Shown piece by piece: positions 55,292 to 63,376 of a stretch of 64,000 nucleotides of DNA. Source of the DNA: Williamsia muralis NBRC 105860 (GTDB taxonomy: Bacteria > Actinomycetota > Actinomycetes > Mycobacteriales > Mycobacteriaceae); NCBI RefSeq assembly GCF_001598915.1, contig NZ_BDAP01000001.1:806001-870000 (forward strand). The letters run 5' to 3'. How positions within the stretch are numbered: the stretch's first letter is position 1; each line of letters begins with the position of its first letter. A model generated the notes under the pieces. That model saw nothing but the letters and a program-made list of their open reading frames with translations. It searched no databases and had not been told where the DNA came from. The position numbers and the translations under genes were made by a program.

Positions 55292-56523
55292 CGGTTGATC
55301 AACTCCGCTGTGGTCTGGAATCGGTTCACCGGACGGGAGAGACCGAGATGGCCTCGCAGAGTGCTCGATTCGTAGTGGGTACGGAACAGTCCGCGACGTT
55401 GCAATTCGGGGACGAGTTCGCGGGTGATGGCTTCCAGATCGGCAGGTATCGCACCGGGCCGCAGCCGGAAGCCGGTGATACCGGCATCGGACAGTTCGGC
55501 GAGTCGATCGGCGAGGGCCTCGGCGGTTCCGGTGAACACCTTTGCGTCACTTGTGTATTGGATGCCCGCTCGATCGTCGAGCCGCGCTCTGTGTGCTTCA
55601 GCTGCGGTTGTCGTGTCACCGAGGAAGACCACGAGGTCGGCGAACACGTGGACGATCTCGTCGGCGCGGCCGGCCTGGTCCTGCGCCGTACGGATGACGG
55701 CGATGCTCGCCTTGGCGTCGGCGACGTCGGCCGGGGTGATGAAACCGATGTCCGCGGACGTTCCGACGAACTGATACGGGATGTTCTGGTGCGCAAGGGC
55801 GGTGATGATGGGCTGACCTTGCGGTGGTCGAGGCGTGATGGACGGTCCTCGTACCGAGAAGAACCGGCCTTCGAAGTCGATGTAGTGCAATTTGTCGCGG
55901 TCGACGAAGCGTCCGGTGGCCTTGTCGCGGATCTCGGCGTCGTCTTCCCAACTGTCCCAGAGTCTTCGAAGCACCTCGGCGTAATCGCCGGCCTCCTCGA
56001 AGAGGTCGGCCACCAGCTCAGCGGTCGCCGGGTCGCCGGCCACCGGGTCGCCGGTATCGGCGACCGCAAGCTCCGGGAACGTGCGCCTGCCGAACAGGGC
56101 AGCCTCGTGTGGTCGCGCCGATACCTGCACCCGGACGCCGGCCCTGCCGTTGCTGACGTAGTCGAGGGTCGCGATCGCTTTTGACAGATGGAACGGCTCG
56201 GTATGGGTGACGGTGGCGGCAGGAATCAACCCGACATGCCGCGACAGCGGTGACACCCGTGACGCGATCAGAACCGCGTCGAGCCTGCCGCTGACTCGGT
56301 CGGTGCGTGGTGAGGGCGCTTCGAGTCCGGCCGGCCGGATACCGAACGTGTCCTCGATCGTCACGAAGTCCACCAGCCCGGCTTCAGCGACGCCCACCAG
56401 GTCAGCCCAGTATCGCGCGGCCAGCAGTTCAGCGGGCCTCGCCGTGGGCTCCCGCCAGGCGGCCGGATGCCATCCCGCGCCCTCGAGGGCGATCGCGAGA
56501 TGCAGTTTGTCGGTGATCGGCAT
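55288..56523 (-). CDS. LLM class FMN-dependent monooxygenase, paralogue
   Basis: A 411-residue relative of the neighbouring NtaA/DszA-type enzyme. It shares the end motif (HYESSTLRGHLGLSRPVNRFQ) and core features such as DFVTIEDTFGIRP, LDYVSNGRAGVRVQVSARP and PPQGQPIITALAHQ. It is the first gene of the pair, transcribed from the gap with the inverted repeat at 56563. The pair probably acts on related substrates. Confidence 0.9.
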   Translation of the reverse strand: MPITDKLHLAIALEGAGWHPAAWREPTARPAELLAARYWADLVGVAEAGLVDFVTIEDTFGIRPAGLEAPSPRTDRVSGRLDAVLIASRVSPLSRHVGLIPAATVTHTEPFHLSKAIATLDYVSNGRAGVRVQVSARPHEAALFGRRTFPELAVADTGDPVAGDPATAELVADLFEEAGDYAEVLRRLWDSWEDDAEIRDKATGRFVDRDKLHYIDFEGRFFSVRGPSITPRPPQGQPIITALAHQNIPYQFVGTSADIGFITPADVADAKASIAVIRTAQDQAGRADEIVHVFADLVVFLGDTTTAAEAHRARLDDRAGIQYTSDAKVFTGTAEALADRLAELSDAGITGFRLRPGAIPADLEAITRELVPELQRRGLFRTHYESSTLRGHLGLSRPVNRFQTTAELINR

Positions 56524-56562
56524 TCAGAACTCTCCGGTGAAGGTCGGCGGGCGGGACTCGCT

Positions 56563-56584
56563 GTTGGCGTGTTGTCCTGCCAAC
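56563..56584. promoter_or_regulatory. inverted repeat upstream of the monooxygenase pair
   Basis: GTTGGC and GCCAAC are separated by ten bases, about 40 bp before the start of the first monooxygenase gene. It is a candidate operator of unknown regulator and short enough to be chance. Confidence 0.35.
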
Positions 56585-56699
56585 GGACCTGTCACGAGAG
56601 AGATTCCTGTGGGCGGAGTCTCGATCAGCGTGACTCTAACCCTCGCCAACTGCGACGATCACCGGCTCAATGGGTACAAACCGTCTATTGGAGCGTGCC

Positions 56700-56966
56700 A
56701 TGCCCATGAGCAGTCTGATGTCCGCCGATCACCTCATGATGGCGGCTGCGGCCGCGCATCCCGAAGCGCCACAGGCGATACCGACGATGCACCTGTGCGC
56801 GCCTGCCGAAGGTCGGCCCGATGATCGGCACACCCGTTCGGCTCTCGCGGCGCGGGCAATCGAATACAGCAGGCGTTACGGGGGAACGTCGTGCGGGTGG
56901 TTCGCCCGTCTGCGTGAAGAACTCGACTCCCGTCGCGACCTGAGCGCTCACGGTAAGTCTGCTTGA
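56700..56966 (+). CDS. hypothetical protein, about 88 aa
   Basis: A small His/Ala-rich protein (LMSADHLMMAAAAAHPEAPQA, then TMHLCAPAEGRPDDRH). It has no hydrophobic helix long enough to span the membrane, and I do not recognise it. The ATG at 56700 was chosen over an upstream start at 56670 in frame. It lies 111 bases before the whiB-like gene in the same direction. Confidence 0.55.
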   Translation: MPMSSLMSADHLMMAAAAAHPEAPQAIPTMHLCAPAEGRPDDRHTRSALAARAIEYSRRYGGTSCGWFARLREELDSRRDLSAHGKSA

Positions 56967-57077
56967 CTGCTCGCCGTACCGATGTCAATGGTTCGGACTC
57001 GGTCGGCGACAACACTCCGCTCGGCGCATGTCGTCATGAATGCTTGGCGGCAGAGAGCGATCAACCAAGGGGAGTGG

Positions 57078-57374
57078 GTGGTGGAAGTGTTTGCGTTCGG
57101 CGCCGAATCCGGTGTGGGCGGCTGGGATTGGCGGGTGCGCGGGCGTTGCCGCGACCAGGGGATCGACTGGGAGATCTTCTTCGCACCGTCAGGACGTGAG
57201 CCCGCCGCAGTCCGAAGGCGCCGCGAGGCCGAGGCCAAAGCCCTGTGCAACGGCTGCCCCGTGGTGCGGCAGTGCCGCGACCATGCCGTGGAGTTCGACG
57301 AGAAACACGGCATCTGGGGAGGGATGACGGTCGACGAGATCGCGGCCGTCGCTCGTGACGCCCGTTCGGCGTGA
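57078..57374 (+). CDS. WhiB family transcriptional regulator
   Basis: A 98-residue Fe-S regulator. Four cluster Cys are present (RGRC, then after 32 residues ALCNGC, then RQC), followed by the family turn GIWGG and the basic tail. WhiB proteins sense redox or nitric oxide and act with sigma factor. The start is taken as GTG 57078 (a second GTG follows at 57081) because AAGGGGAG lies just upstream; longer starts at 56982 are possible. It is not obviously WhiB1-7 by this reading. Confidence 0.87.
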   Translation: MVEVFAFGAESGVGGWDWRVRGRCRDQGIDWEIFFAPSGREPAAVRRRREAEAKALCNGCPVVRQCRDHAVEFDEKHGIWGGMTVDEIAAVARDARSA

Positions 57375-57426
57375 GCCGGCCACGATGTGGAACGGCCGTA
57401 CCGTTGCTTCTCGTTACGCTGGTTCC

Positions 57427-58308
57427 ATGACCACAAATGTTCCGACCATCGACCTCAACTCGGGGACGTCCATTCCGCAGCTGGGCCTGGGGGTGTGGCA
57501 GGCGTCCAACGAGGAGACCGAGCAGGCCGTGCGGTCTGCGATCGACGACGCCGGTTACCGCCACATCGACACCGCGGCCGCGTATGGGAACGAAGAGGGT
57601 GTCGGCCGTGCTCTTGCGGCCGCGTCCGTGGATCGTTCCGAACTGTTCGTCACCACAAAACTGTGGAACGCCGACCAGGGATTCGAGCCGGCGAAGCAGG
57701 CGTTCGACCAGAGCTTGTCGCGGCTCGGGCTGGACTACGTGGACCTATACCTGATCCATTGGCCCCTGCTGGACGACGACCGATTGCTCAGGACGTGGGA
57801 CGCGCTCGAGGAGATTGCACAGAGCGGTCGCGCAAAGGCGATCGGCGTGTGCAATTTTGAACCCCGCCACCTCGAACTACTGGTGAATCGGGGCGGAACG
57901 CTGCCTGCCGTCGATCAGGTGGAACTGCATCCGCATCTGCCGCAGCAGGAGATCCGCGACGTCGCGGACCGGCATGGCATCGTCGTCGAATCGTGGAGCC
58001 CACTGGGAGGCACCAGCAACTCGGGCTGGGGCAAGGACTCCAAACCGAACACCCTGTTGACCGATCCGCTGATCTCCCGGATCGGTGAGCAGCACGGCAA
58101 GTCCCCGGCGCAGGTCCTGATCCGATGGCATCTGCAGAACGGTCTCGTTGTCATCCCCAAGTCGGTCAATCCCGACCGGATCGCTCAGAACATCGACGTG
58201 TTCGACTTCGAACTCACCGACGCCGATCTCGGCGACATCGCCACGCTGAACGATGGGGTACGCGTGGGCGCGGACCCGAACGAGTTCAACGTCGGTGCTC
58301 CCGAATGA
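57427..58308 (+). CDS. aldo/keto reductase
   Basis: A 293-residue NADPH-dependent reductase with a TIM-barrel pattern. The catalytic set is visible: Asp and Tyr in DTAAAYGNEEGVGRAL, Lys in FVTTKLWN, and His in YLIHWP. The C-terminal cofactor loop is VIPKSVNPDRIAQN. It reduces small carbonyl compounds; the physiological substrate is unknown. The ATG at 57427 fits the standard N-terminus. It converges on the ferredoxin gene. Confidence 0.93.
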   Translation: MTTNVPTIDLNSGTSIPQLGLGVWQASNEETEQAVRSAIDDAGYRHIDTAAAYGNEEGVGRALAAASVDRSELFVTTKLWNADQGFEPAKQAFDQSLSRLGLDYVDLYLIHWPLLDDDRLLRTWDALEEIAQSGRAKAIGVCNFEPRHLELLVNRGGTLPAVDQVELHPHLPQQEIRDVADRHGIVVESWSPLGGTSNSGWGKDSKPNTLLTDPLISRIGEQHGKSPAQVLIRWHLQNGLVVIPKSVNPDRIAQNIDVFDFELTDADLGDIATLNDGVRVGADPNEFNVGAPE

Positions 58309-58342
58309 TCGTCTGACGCAGCACTGAGCGGTGCGGTGATGG

Positions 58343-58690
58343 TCAGTCGCCGACGGCGATGATCCTGGGTGGCAGCGCTCCGTGCGGGATGGCCGGGCCG
58401 ATGGCCACCCGGCTTCCCGGCGTCCGTCCGTGACCCCAGCCGAGCTCGGCTCGATAGGATCCGACCGGTGCGTCCGCCAGCGTCGTCCGGTCGGCGACCG
58501 GTTCGGACGACGGTGCCACATAAAGTGCGTCGGTGGGGCAATACGCCTCGCACATGAAGCAGGTCTGGCAGTCCGATTGCCTTGCGATGTGCGGGATCCC
58601 GTCATTGCCGCGGTCGAACACGTCGGTGGGGCACGCGTCGATGCACTTGTCGCACCCGATGCACTTGTCCGCCAGGACGAGTTCGATCAT
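58343..58690 (-). CDS. 2[4Fe-4S] ferredoxin, AprB-like partner
   Basis: A 115-residue electron carrier with two 4Fe-4S motifs: CIGCDKCIDACPTDV and CQTCFMCEAYCPTDA. The C-terminal ~45 residues are hydrophilic and outside the ferredoxin core, recalling the extension of AprB that wraps around the flavoprotein. The ATG overlaps the stop of the flavoprotein gene (ATGA), so the two are made together and probably form a complex. Confidence 0.9.
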   Translation of the reverse strand: MIELVLADKCIGCDKCIDACPTDVFDRGNDGIPHIARQSDCQTCFMCEAYCPTDALYVAPSSEPVADRTTLADAPVGSYRAELGWGHGRTPGSRVAIGPAIPHGALPPRIIAVGD

Positions 58691-60279
58691 GACGCGTGGG
58701 CCAGTGTCGGAGCGGTGGCCCGCGGCGCTGTCCACACCTTGTCCAGACCTCCGGACAGGATGTGGTGGTGCTGGCGCGGATCCTGGTCGGGATGGTCCTC
58801 ACGCTTGCTCATGCCACGAGTTTCGGTGCGACTCAACGCAGACCGGTACATCCACCGGCCCACGGCGGTGACCGCGGCTGCCTGTCTGGCCCGCACGCGG
58901 TCGGGGCCGGCGAGAGGACCCAGGTCGGCAGACAGGCCTGCCCACAGGGTGTCGAGTTCGTTGACCGCTTCCACCATTCGATCTCCATGCCGCAGGTAGT
59001 TCTTGCGCAGCGGGAGCAACTGTTGTCGTGCCGCCGCCATCACCTCGTCGGGCTGCAGCGACGGGCGGGACGTGGGACGCAGGCCGGCCTGACCCGCCCC
59101 GATCAGATCGTGCTGGCCGACCGGGGACTGGGCCAAGGCGTGTTGCGCCGCAGCGGAACCCGCCCATGTGCCGGACGACATGGCCCATGCCGAATTGTGG
59201 CTGCCGCCACCGGTGAAGCCTCCGCAGATCCGTTCCCTCGTTGCCGCGTCACCCGCCGCGTAGAGCCCTCGCACCGAGGTGGCGCAGGTGTCGTCGACGA
59301 GGTCGACACCTCCGGTTCCGCGGACCGTGCCCTCGGCGATCAGGTCCACCTCGAAACGGTCGGTGAACGGATTGATGCCACGGCGATCGAACTGCAGGAA
59401 GAAGTTGGGCTGACCGAGACGCATCCTGCGCTGTACCTCTTCGTCGGCGCGGTCCAGCTGGGCGAACACTTTCTCGCTGAGCAACGTTCGCGCGATCACC
59501 GAGCGTCCACCGGACGACCCGGCGCCCTCGAGTACGCGCCCGTCGTCATGGAAGAAGGTGGCGTACCCGTAGTAGGCGGTCTTGGTCACGGTGGACCCGG
59601 CTGCCGCGATGCCGTAAGCGTTGGAGAACTCCATCCCGGAGAGCTGGGCTCCCACCTCTGCGGCCATCAGCGTTCCGTCGCCGGTGTCGACGTTGGTGCC
59701 CAGCGCCCGGGACAGGAATGCGCAACCGCCGCTGGCCAGCACCACCGCGCCGGAGGTGATCGAGTAGTCGCGATGGTGATGTCGTTGGTACCCGGCCGCA
59801 CCGCGCACCGAGCCGTCGGGTTCCACCAGTAGTTCAAGGGCTGGGGAGTGGTCGAGGATCGTGACGCCTGCTCGCGTGATCCAGGCTCGCATCCGCCGCA
59901 TGTATTCGGGACCTTGCACACCCGTGCGGTTCTCCCGGCCGGTCTCGGGATCGATGGGGAAGGGATAACGGCCCTCGGTCGCCAGGCGGTTCATGTTCAG
60001 GTAGGTCTGGTCGAGGACGCGGTCCATCCAGGAATGGTCCGCGAGGTATCCCCCCAGAGCTTCGCGGCTGGCCTTGGCTGCGCCGCGCAACTCCGGATCG
60101 GGGGCCACGTACCAGACGCCGGTGCCCGAAGGCGCTGTGGCGCCGCTTGTTCCGCAGTATCCCTTGTCCACGAGGATCACCTCGGCGCCACCCTGCCGGG
60201 CGTGCAGCGCCGCCCACGCCGCAGCAGGGCCGCCGCCGATCACGAGCACGTCGGTGGACAATTCCAGTGGTGCTGACAT
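58687..60279 (-). CDS. FAD-binding flavoprotein, fumarate reductase / AprA-like
   Basis: A 530-residue flavoprotein with the FAD motif VLVIGGGPAAAWAALHARQGG, a second FAD region (VRGLYAAGDAATRERICGGFTGGG) and the overall form of the succinate dehydrogenase/fumarate reductase/adenylylsulfate reductase A family. The C-terminus carries the cap helices plus a His-rich tail (HHHILSGG). Paired with a two-cluster ferredoxin, it resembles AprAB. No sulfate-activation gene is in the window, so this is probably a related oxidoreductase, perhaps for organosulfur compounds. The ATG at 60279 has AGGAG upstream. Confidence 0.87.
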   Translation of the reverse strand: MSAPLELSTDVLVIGGGPAAAWAALHARQGGAEVILVDKGYCGTSGATAPSGTGVWYVAPDPELRGAAKASREALGGYLADHSWMDRVLDQTYLNMNRLATEGRYPFPIDPETGRENRTGVQGPEYMRRMRAWITRAGVTILDHSPALELLVEPDGSVRGAAGYQRHHHRDYSITSGAVVLASGGCAFLSRALGTNVDTGDGTLMAAEVGAQLSGMEFSNAYGIAAAGSTVTKTAYYGYATFFHDDGRVLEGAGSSGGRSVIARTLLSEKVFAQLDRADEEVQRRMRLGQPNFFLQFDRRGINPFTDRFEVDLIAEGTVRGTGGVDLVDDTCATSVRGLYAAGDAATRERICGGFTGGGSHNSAWAMSSGTWAGSAAAQHALAQSPVGQHDLIGAGQAGLRPTSRPSLQPDEVMAAARQQLLPLRKNYLRHGDRMVEAVNELDTLWAGLSADLGPLAGPDRVRARQAAAVTAVGRWMYRSALSRTETRGMSKREDHPDQDPRQHHHILSGGLDKVWTAPRATAPTLAHAS

Positions 60280-60453
60280 CGGGCTCCTGATGTGACTGGC
60301 GTACGGCGACGCGGGTGTACATCGGAGGTTATGGCGGCACGGGGTACGGCAGAACCGTTGCGGTCAGGGTGATTCTGGCCCCGGCCTGATCACGGACCGG
60401 GTGCAGAGATCGGCGTACTTGCGGCACCGAACGCGTGGGGCGATAGTCGAGGT

Positions 60454-60885
60454 ATGCCCACCGACCGAGCTGCTCTGTCCGAGTTCATCACCGAACACAC
60501 CCGTGGGACCCTGGCGACCATCCGGCGCAGCGGGGTCCCGCAACTCTCCACCGTCAGCTACTCCTTCGATCCACGAGAGCAGTGCGTACGCATCTCGGTC
60601 ACCGCGGATCGGGCAAAGGTCGCCAACCTGCGTCGTGACCCGCGCGCCAGTATTCACGTGAGCAGCGCTGACGGCTGGAACTACGCGGTGGCCGAGGGTC
60701 GGGTGGAACTGAGCCCGGTGGCAGCGGCGACCACCGAGGACGACACCGTGTCGGAGTTGATCGACCTCTACCGCGACGTACTCGGCGAACATCCCGACTG
60801 GGACGACTTCGCCCGCGCCATGGTGGACGACAAGCGACTGGTCATCCGGCTCTACGCCGAGCACCTGTACGGCCGTATCGGCTGA
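60454..60885 (+). CDS. PPOX-class F420-dependent oxidoreductase
   Basis: A 143-residue split-barrel flavin/F420-binding protein of the Rv1155 type. Landmarks are FITEHTRGTLATIRRSGVPQLSTVSYSFD at the start and VANLRRDPRASIHVSS before the C-terminal helix. It probably uses F420 or FMN for reduction. The start is the ATG at 60454, and the 174-base gap to the divergent flavoprotein holds its promoter. It converges on a SRPBCC gene 12 bases away. Confidence 0.88.
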   Translation: MPTDRAALSEFITEHTRGTLATIRRSGVPQLSTVSYSFDPREQCVRISVTADRAKVANLRRDPRASIHVSSADGWNYAVAEGRVELSPVAAATTEDDTVSELIDLYRDVLGEHPDWDDFARAMVDDKRLVIRLYAEHLYGRIG

Positions 60886-60897
60886 CGGCCCGGGCTG

Positions 60898-61335
60898 TCA
60901 GCGCTGGCGGCGCTTGGCCTCCTCCTTGAGTCCCTTCTGCGCGGTGTTGAGCGCCGTCTTCTGGGCCTGCTTCACGATCAGCCCTGGCAGCTTCACCTTC
61001 AGTTCCACGTCGAGCACGAACTCGACATGGGTTTTGTCGCCTTTGGGGGTGAGCGTGTACTGGCCGTGCTGGTAGCTCAGCTGGTCGGCTTCGATGAGGT
61101 CCCAGGTGCAGGTGTTCTCGGTCCAGCTGTAGTCGAGGAGTTGGTGGTCGGTCAGGCCGACCGCCTGCAGTTCGAGCTTCACCTTCTTGGGTGCGCCGTC
61201 CTCGTGTTCTTCCAGGATCTCGACCTTTTTGTGGGGGCCGGACCACTGCGGCAGCGACTCCACGTCCATCAAGATCTCCATGACGACGGCGGGAGGGGCG
61301 TCGATGTCGAATTCGGTCTTCGCGTTGACAGGCAT
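60898..61335 (-). CDS. SRPBCC family protein (cyclase/dehydrase type)
   Basis: A 145-residue helix-grip protein (TEFDIDAPPAVVMEILMDVESLPQWSGPHKKVEI, and a long C-terminal helix rich in Lys and Gln). It binds a hydrophobic ligand of unknown identity. The open frame extends upstream by about 200 codons without family sequence; the ATG at 61335 begins the domain but has a weak ribosome binding site. It is similar in design to the protein at 17.7 kb. Confidence 0.83.
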   Translation of the reverse strand: MPVNAKTEFDIDAPPAVVMEILMDVESLPQWSGPHKKVEILEEHEDGAPKKVKLELQAVGLTDHQLLDYSWTENTCTWDLIEADQLSYQHGQYTLTPKGDKTHVEFVLDVELKVKLPGLIVKQAQKTALNTAQKGLKEEAKRRQR

Positions 61336-61567
61336 GGACCAAAAAGTACACCTGCCGGCGGGACGCCCCGTCGCTTTTGCGCGGGGGAGTCGCGGCGACG
61401 TGGGCATTGTCGGCGACGGAGTTTTCGTGATCAGACCGATGCACAAGAACGGGGGCTGTGTCCGGTCCGGCCGGAGTATGGTCTGTTCGGTAAGGCCGAC
61501 GTGGTACCACTGCACCGGCCGGCCAATGCCTTGACGGGGGGCACTGGATACGTGTTTTTCGTTCGTG

Positions 61568-62140
61568 ATGGGATCAATGTTGTTCAGTAGTAATGTTTTT
61601 CGTGTTCGTTCTCGTGGCTTGGTGCGGGCGGGGGTGGCCGGGCTGATCGGTACCGCGGCGCTCGCGCTGGCCGGTCTTGCAGGGGCGGGTGGCGCATCGG
61701 CCGACCCGTTGACGTGCACTGCGGCCAACGGGCACAACGTGATTCGGACAGACGGGTACGGCGCGTGTGGAGCGAAGGCCGGCCCCGGCAGCTTTGCGCA
61801 CGCTGAGGACCACAGCCGCAACGGCACCGCCGTCGCATCGTCGAACACCGGCGGAAACGCCAATGCGTACAACCTGCAACCGAATACGTCGGCACTGTCC
61901 GGTGCGGTGACGGGTGGCACGGGATACTCGATCACCACCGGGCCCGGCGGGATGGCCGTCAGCCAGGCTCGTGCGGGCGGTACGTCGATAGCGGTTGCCG
62001 GCTGGGGTGGTACGGCCTACTCGGGCCCCTACGGCACCACGTGTTCGGGCAGCTTCGCCGCAGCGGTCGACACCTCGACCGGGCAGGCCTGCATCGGATC
62101 CGGCGGCATCTGGCTCTCCACCCCGCGGCCGGCCTCTTAG
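61568..62140 (+). CDS. small secreted protein with Sec signal peptide
   Basis: A ~190-residue exported protein. The N-terminus is basic, followed by the hydrophobic stretch AGVAGLIGTAALALAGLAGAGG and an ASA-type cleavage site before DPLTC. The mature part is Gly/Ser/Ala-rich with four Cys (TCTA, ACGA, TCSG, ACIG), probably two disulphides. I do not recognise the family with certainty; similar small secreted proteins are common in Gordonia and relatives. The ATG at 61568 (or 61577) was used; a GTG at 61565 is adjacent. Confidence 0.75.
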   Translation: MGSMLFSSNVFRVRSRGLVRAGVAGLIGTAALALAGLAGAGGASADPLTCTAANGHNVIRTDGYGACGAKAGPGSFAHAEDHSRNGTAVASSNTGGNANAYNLQPNTSALSGAVTGGTGYSITTGPGGMAVSQARAGGTSIAVAGWGGTAYSGPYGTTCSGSFAAAVDTSTGQACIGSGGIWLSTPRPAS

Positions 62141-62323
62141 AACCCACACTGCGGGGGCAGAAATCAACCCCCGCACCTCCATGCGAAGGGCGGCGCCGAT
62201 CACGGTGTCGCCCTTTGCCCTGTCTGGATGCCGCGTCCGGCCCGTGACGACCGTGACCGCTGGATCACCGCCAGTTCACCCTTCGGCCATGTAACAGCGG
62301 TGCGTCCGGTTTAGTTTGGAGAG

Positions 62324-63292
62324 GTGAATGAAATTCTGCGCCTCTCGGATTTCGGGCCCGACCACCCCGACGTCGGTCCCGACTTCAGCGTCGTCGCCGG
62401 CCGCGAGGCCCTCCAAAAGATCGTCGACCTCGCCGACACCACCCAGTTCCTCGTCGACGACCGCGATGATGACGATCCCCGCCTCCTGACCCTTCCCGGG
62501 CGCAACGTCATCGACACCTGGCGTGAGGATTACCCGTACGACGAGCGCATGAGTCGCGACGAGTACGAGCTGGAGAAGCGGCTGCTGCAGATCGAGTTGC
62601 TGAAGTTCCAGAAGTGGAGCAAGCGCACGAGCAGCCGGCACGTGTTCGTCTTCGAAGGGCGCGACGCGGCGGGCAAGGGCGGCACCATCAAACGTTTCAT
62701 GGAGCATCTGAACCCGCGCGGTGCCCGGGTGGTCGCGCTGGAGAAGCCGTCCGAGCGTGAATCGACCCAGTGGTACTTCCAGCGATACGTGCAGCATCTG
62801 CCCGCCGCCGGGGAGATCGTCATGTTCGACCGCTCCTGGTACAACCGCACCGGTGTGGAGCGGGTGATGGGGTTCTGCACCGACGAACAACACGCCCAGT
62901 TCCTGCGGCAGGCACCGCTCTTCGAGGCCATGCTGATCGACGACGGTATGGATCTGGTGAAGTTCTGGTTCTCGGTGTCCCCGCTGGAACAGCGCACTCG
63001 CTTCGCGATTCGTCAGGTGGACCCGGTGCGTCAGTGGAAGTTGTCGCCGATGGACATCGCGTCGCTGGACAAGTGGGACAAGTACACCGCGGCCAAAGAA
63101 GAGATGTTCGCTGAGACCGACACCGAAGAAGCGCCGTGGATCGTGGTCAAGAGCAATGACAAGAAGCGGGCCCGCATCAACGCGATGCGGTACGTGCTCA
63201 ACCTGTTCGACTACGACGACAAGGACGCCAACATCGTCGGGGAGCCGGATCCGCTCATCGTCGGCCGGGCACGCGATCTGCTGGGGGAGTAG
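62324..63292 (+). CDS. ppk2: polyphosphate kinase 2 (PPK2)
   Basis: A 322-residue kinase that moves phosphate between polyphosphate and nucleotides. Walker A is FEGRDAAGKGGTIKRFMEHLNPRG, Walker B is VMFDRSWYNRTGVERVMGF, and the lid region has SPLEQRTRFAIRQVDPVRQWKLSP. The size and motifs fit the single-domain class I type that phosphorylates nucleoside diphosphates. The start is GTG 62324, with GGAG a few bases upstream. Confidence 0.95.
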   Translation: MNEILRLSDFGPDHPDVGPDFSVVAGREALQKIVDLADTTQFLVDDRDDDDPRLLTLPGRNVIDTWREDYPYDERMSRDEYELEKRLLQIELLKFQKWSKRTSSRHVFVFEGRDAAGKGGTIKRFMEHLNPRGARVVALEKPSERESTQWYFQRYVQHLPAAGEIVMFDRSWYNRTGVERVMGFCTDEQHAQFLRQAPLFEAMLIDDGMDLVKFWFSVSPLEQRTRFAIRQVDPVRQWKLSPMDIASLDKWDKYTAAKEEMFAETDTEEAPWIVVKSNDKKRARINAMRYVLNLFDYDDKDANIVGEPDPLIVGRARDLLGE

Positions 63293-63376
63293 ACGCCGAT
63301 GGCACTCGCGAGTGGTCGTATGACGGTCATGGCCTGCCTACCGCGGTTCACGCCGCCCGATCTGTAACCTGAGCCG

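Noticed and set aside
58343-60279. Dissimilatory APS reductase
   Set aside because: No sulfate adenylyltransferase, Qmo or Dsr genes are nearby, and the host type is an aerobic actinobacterium.
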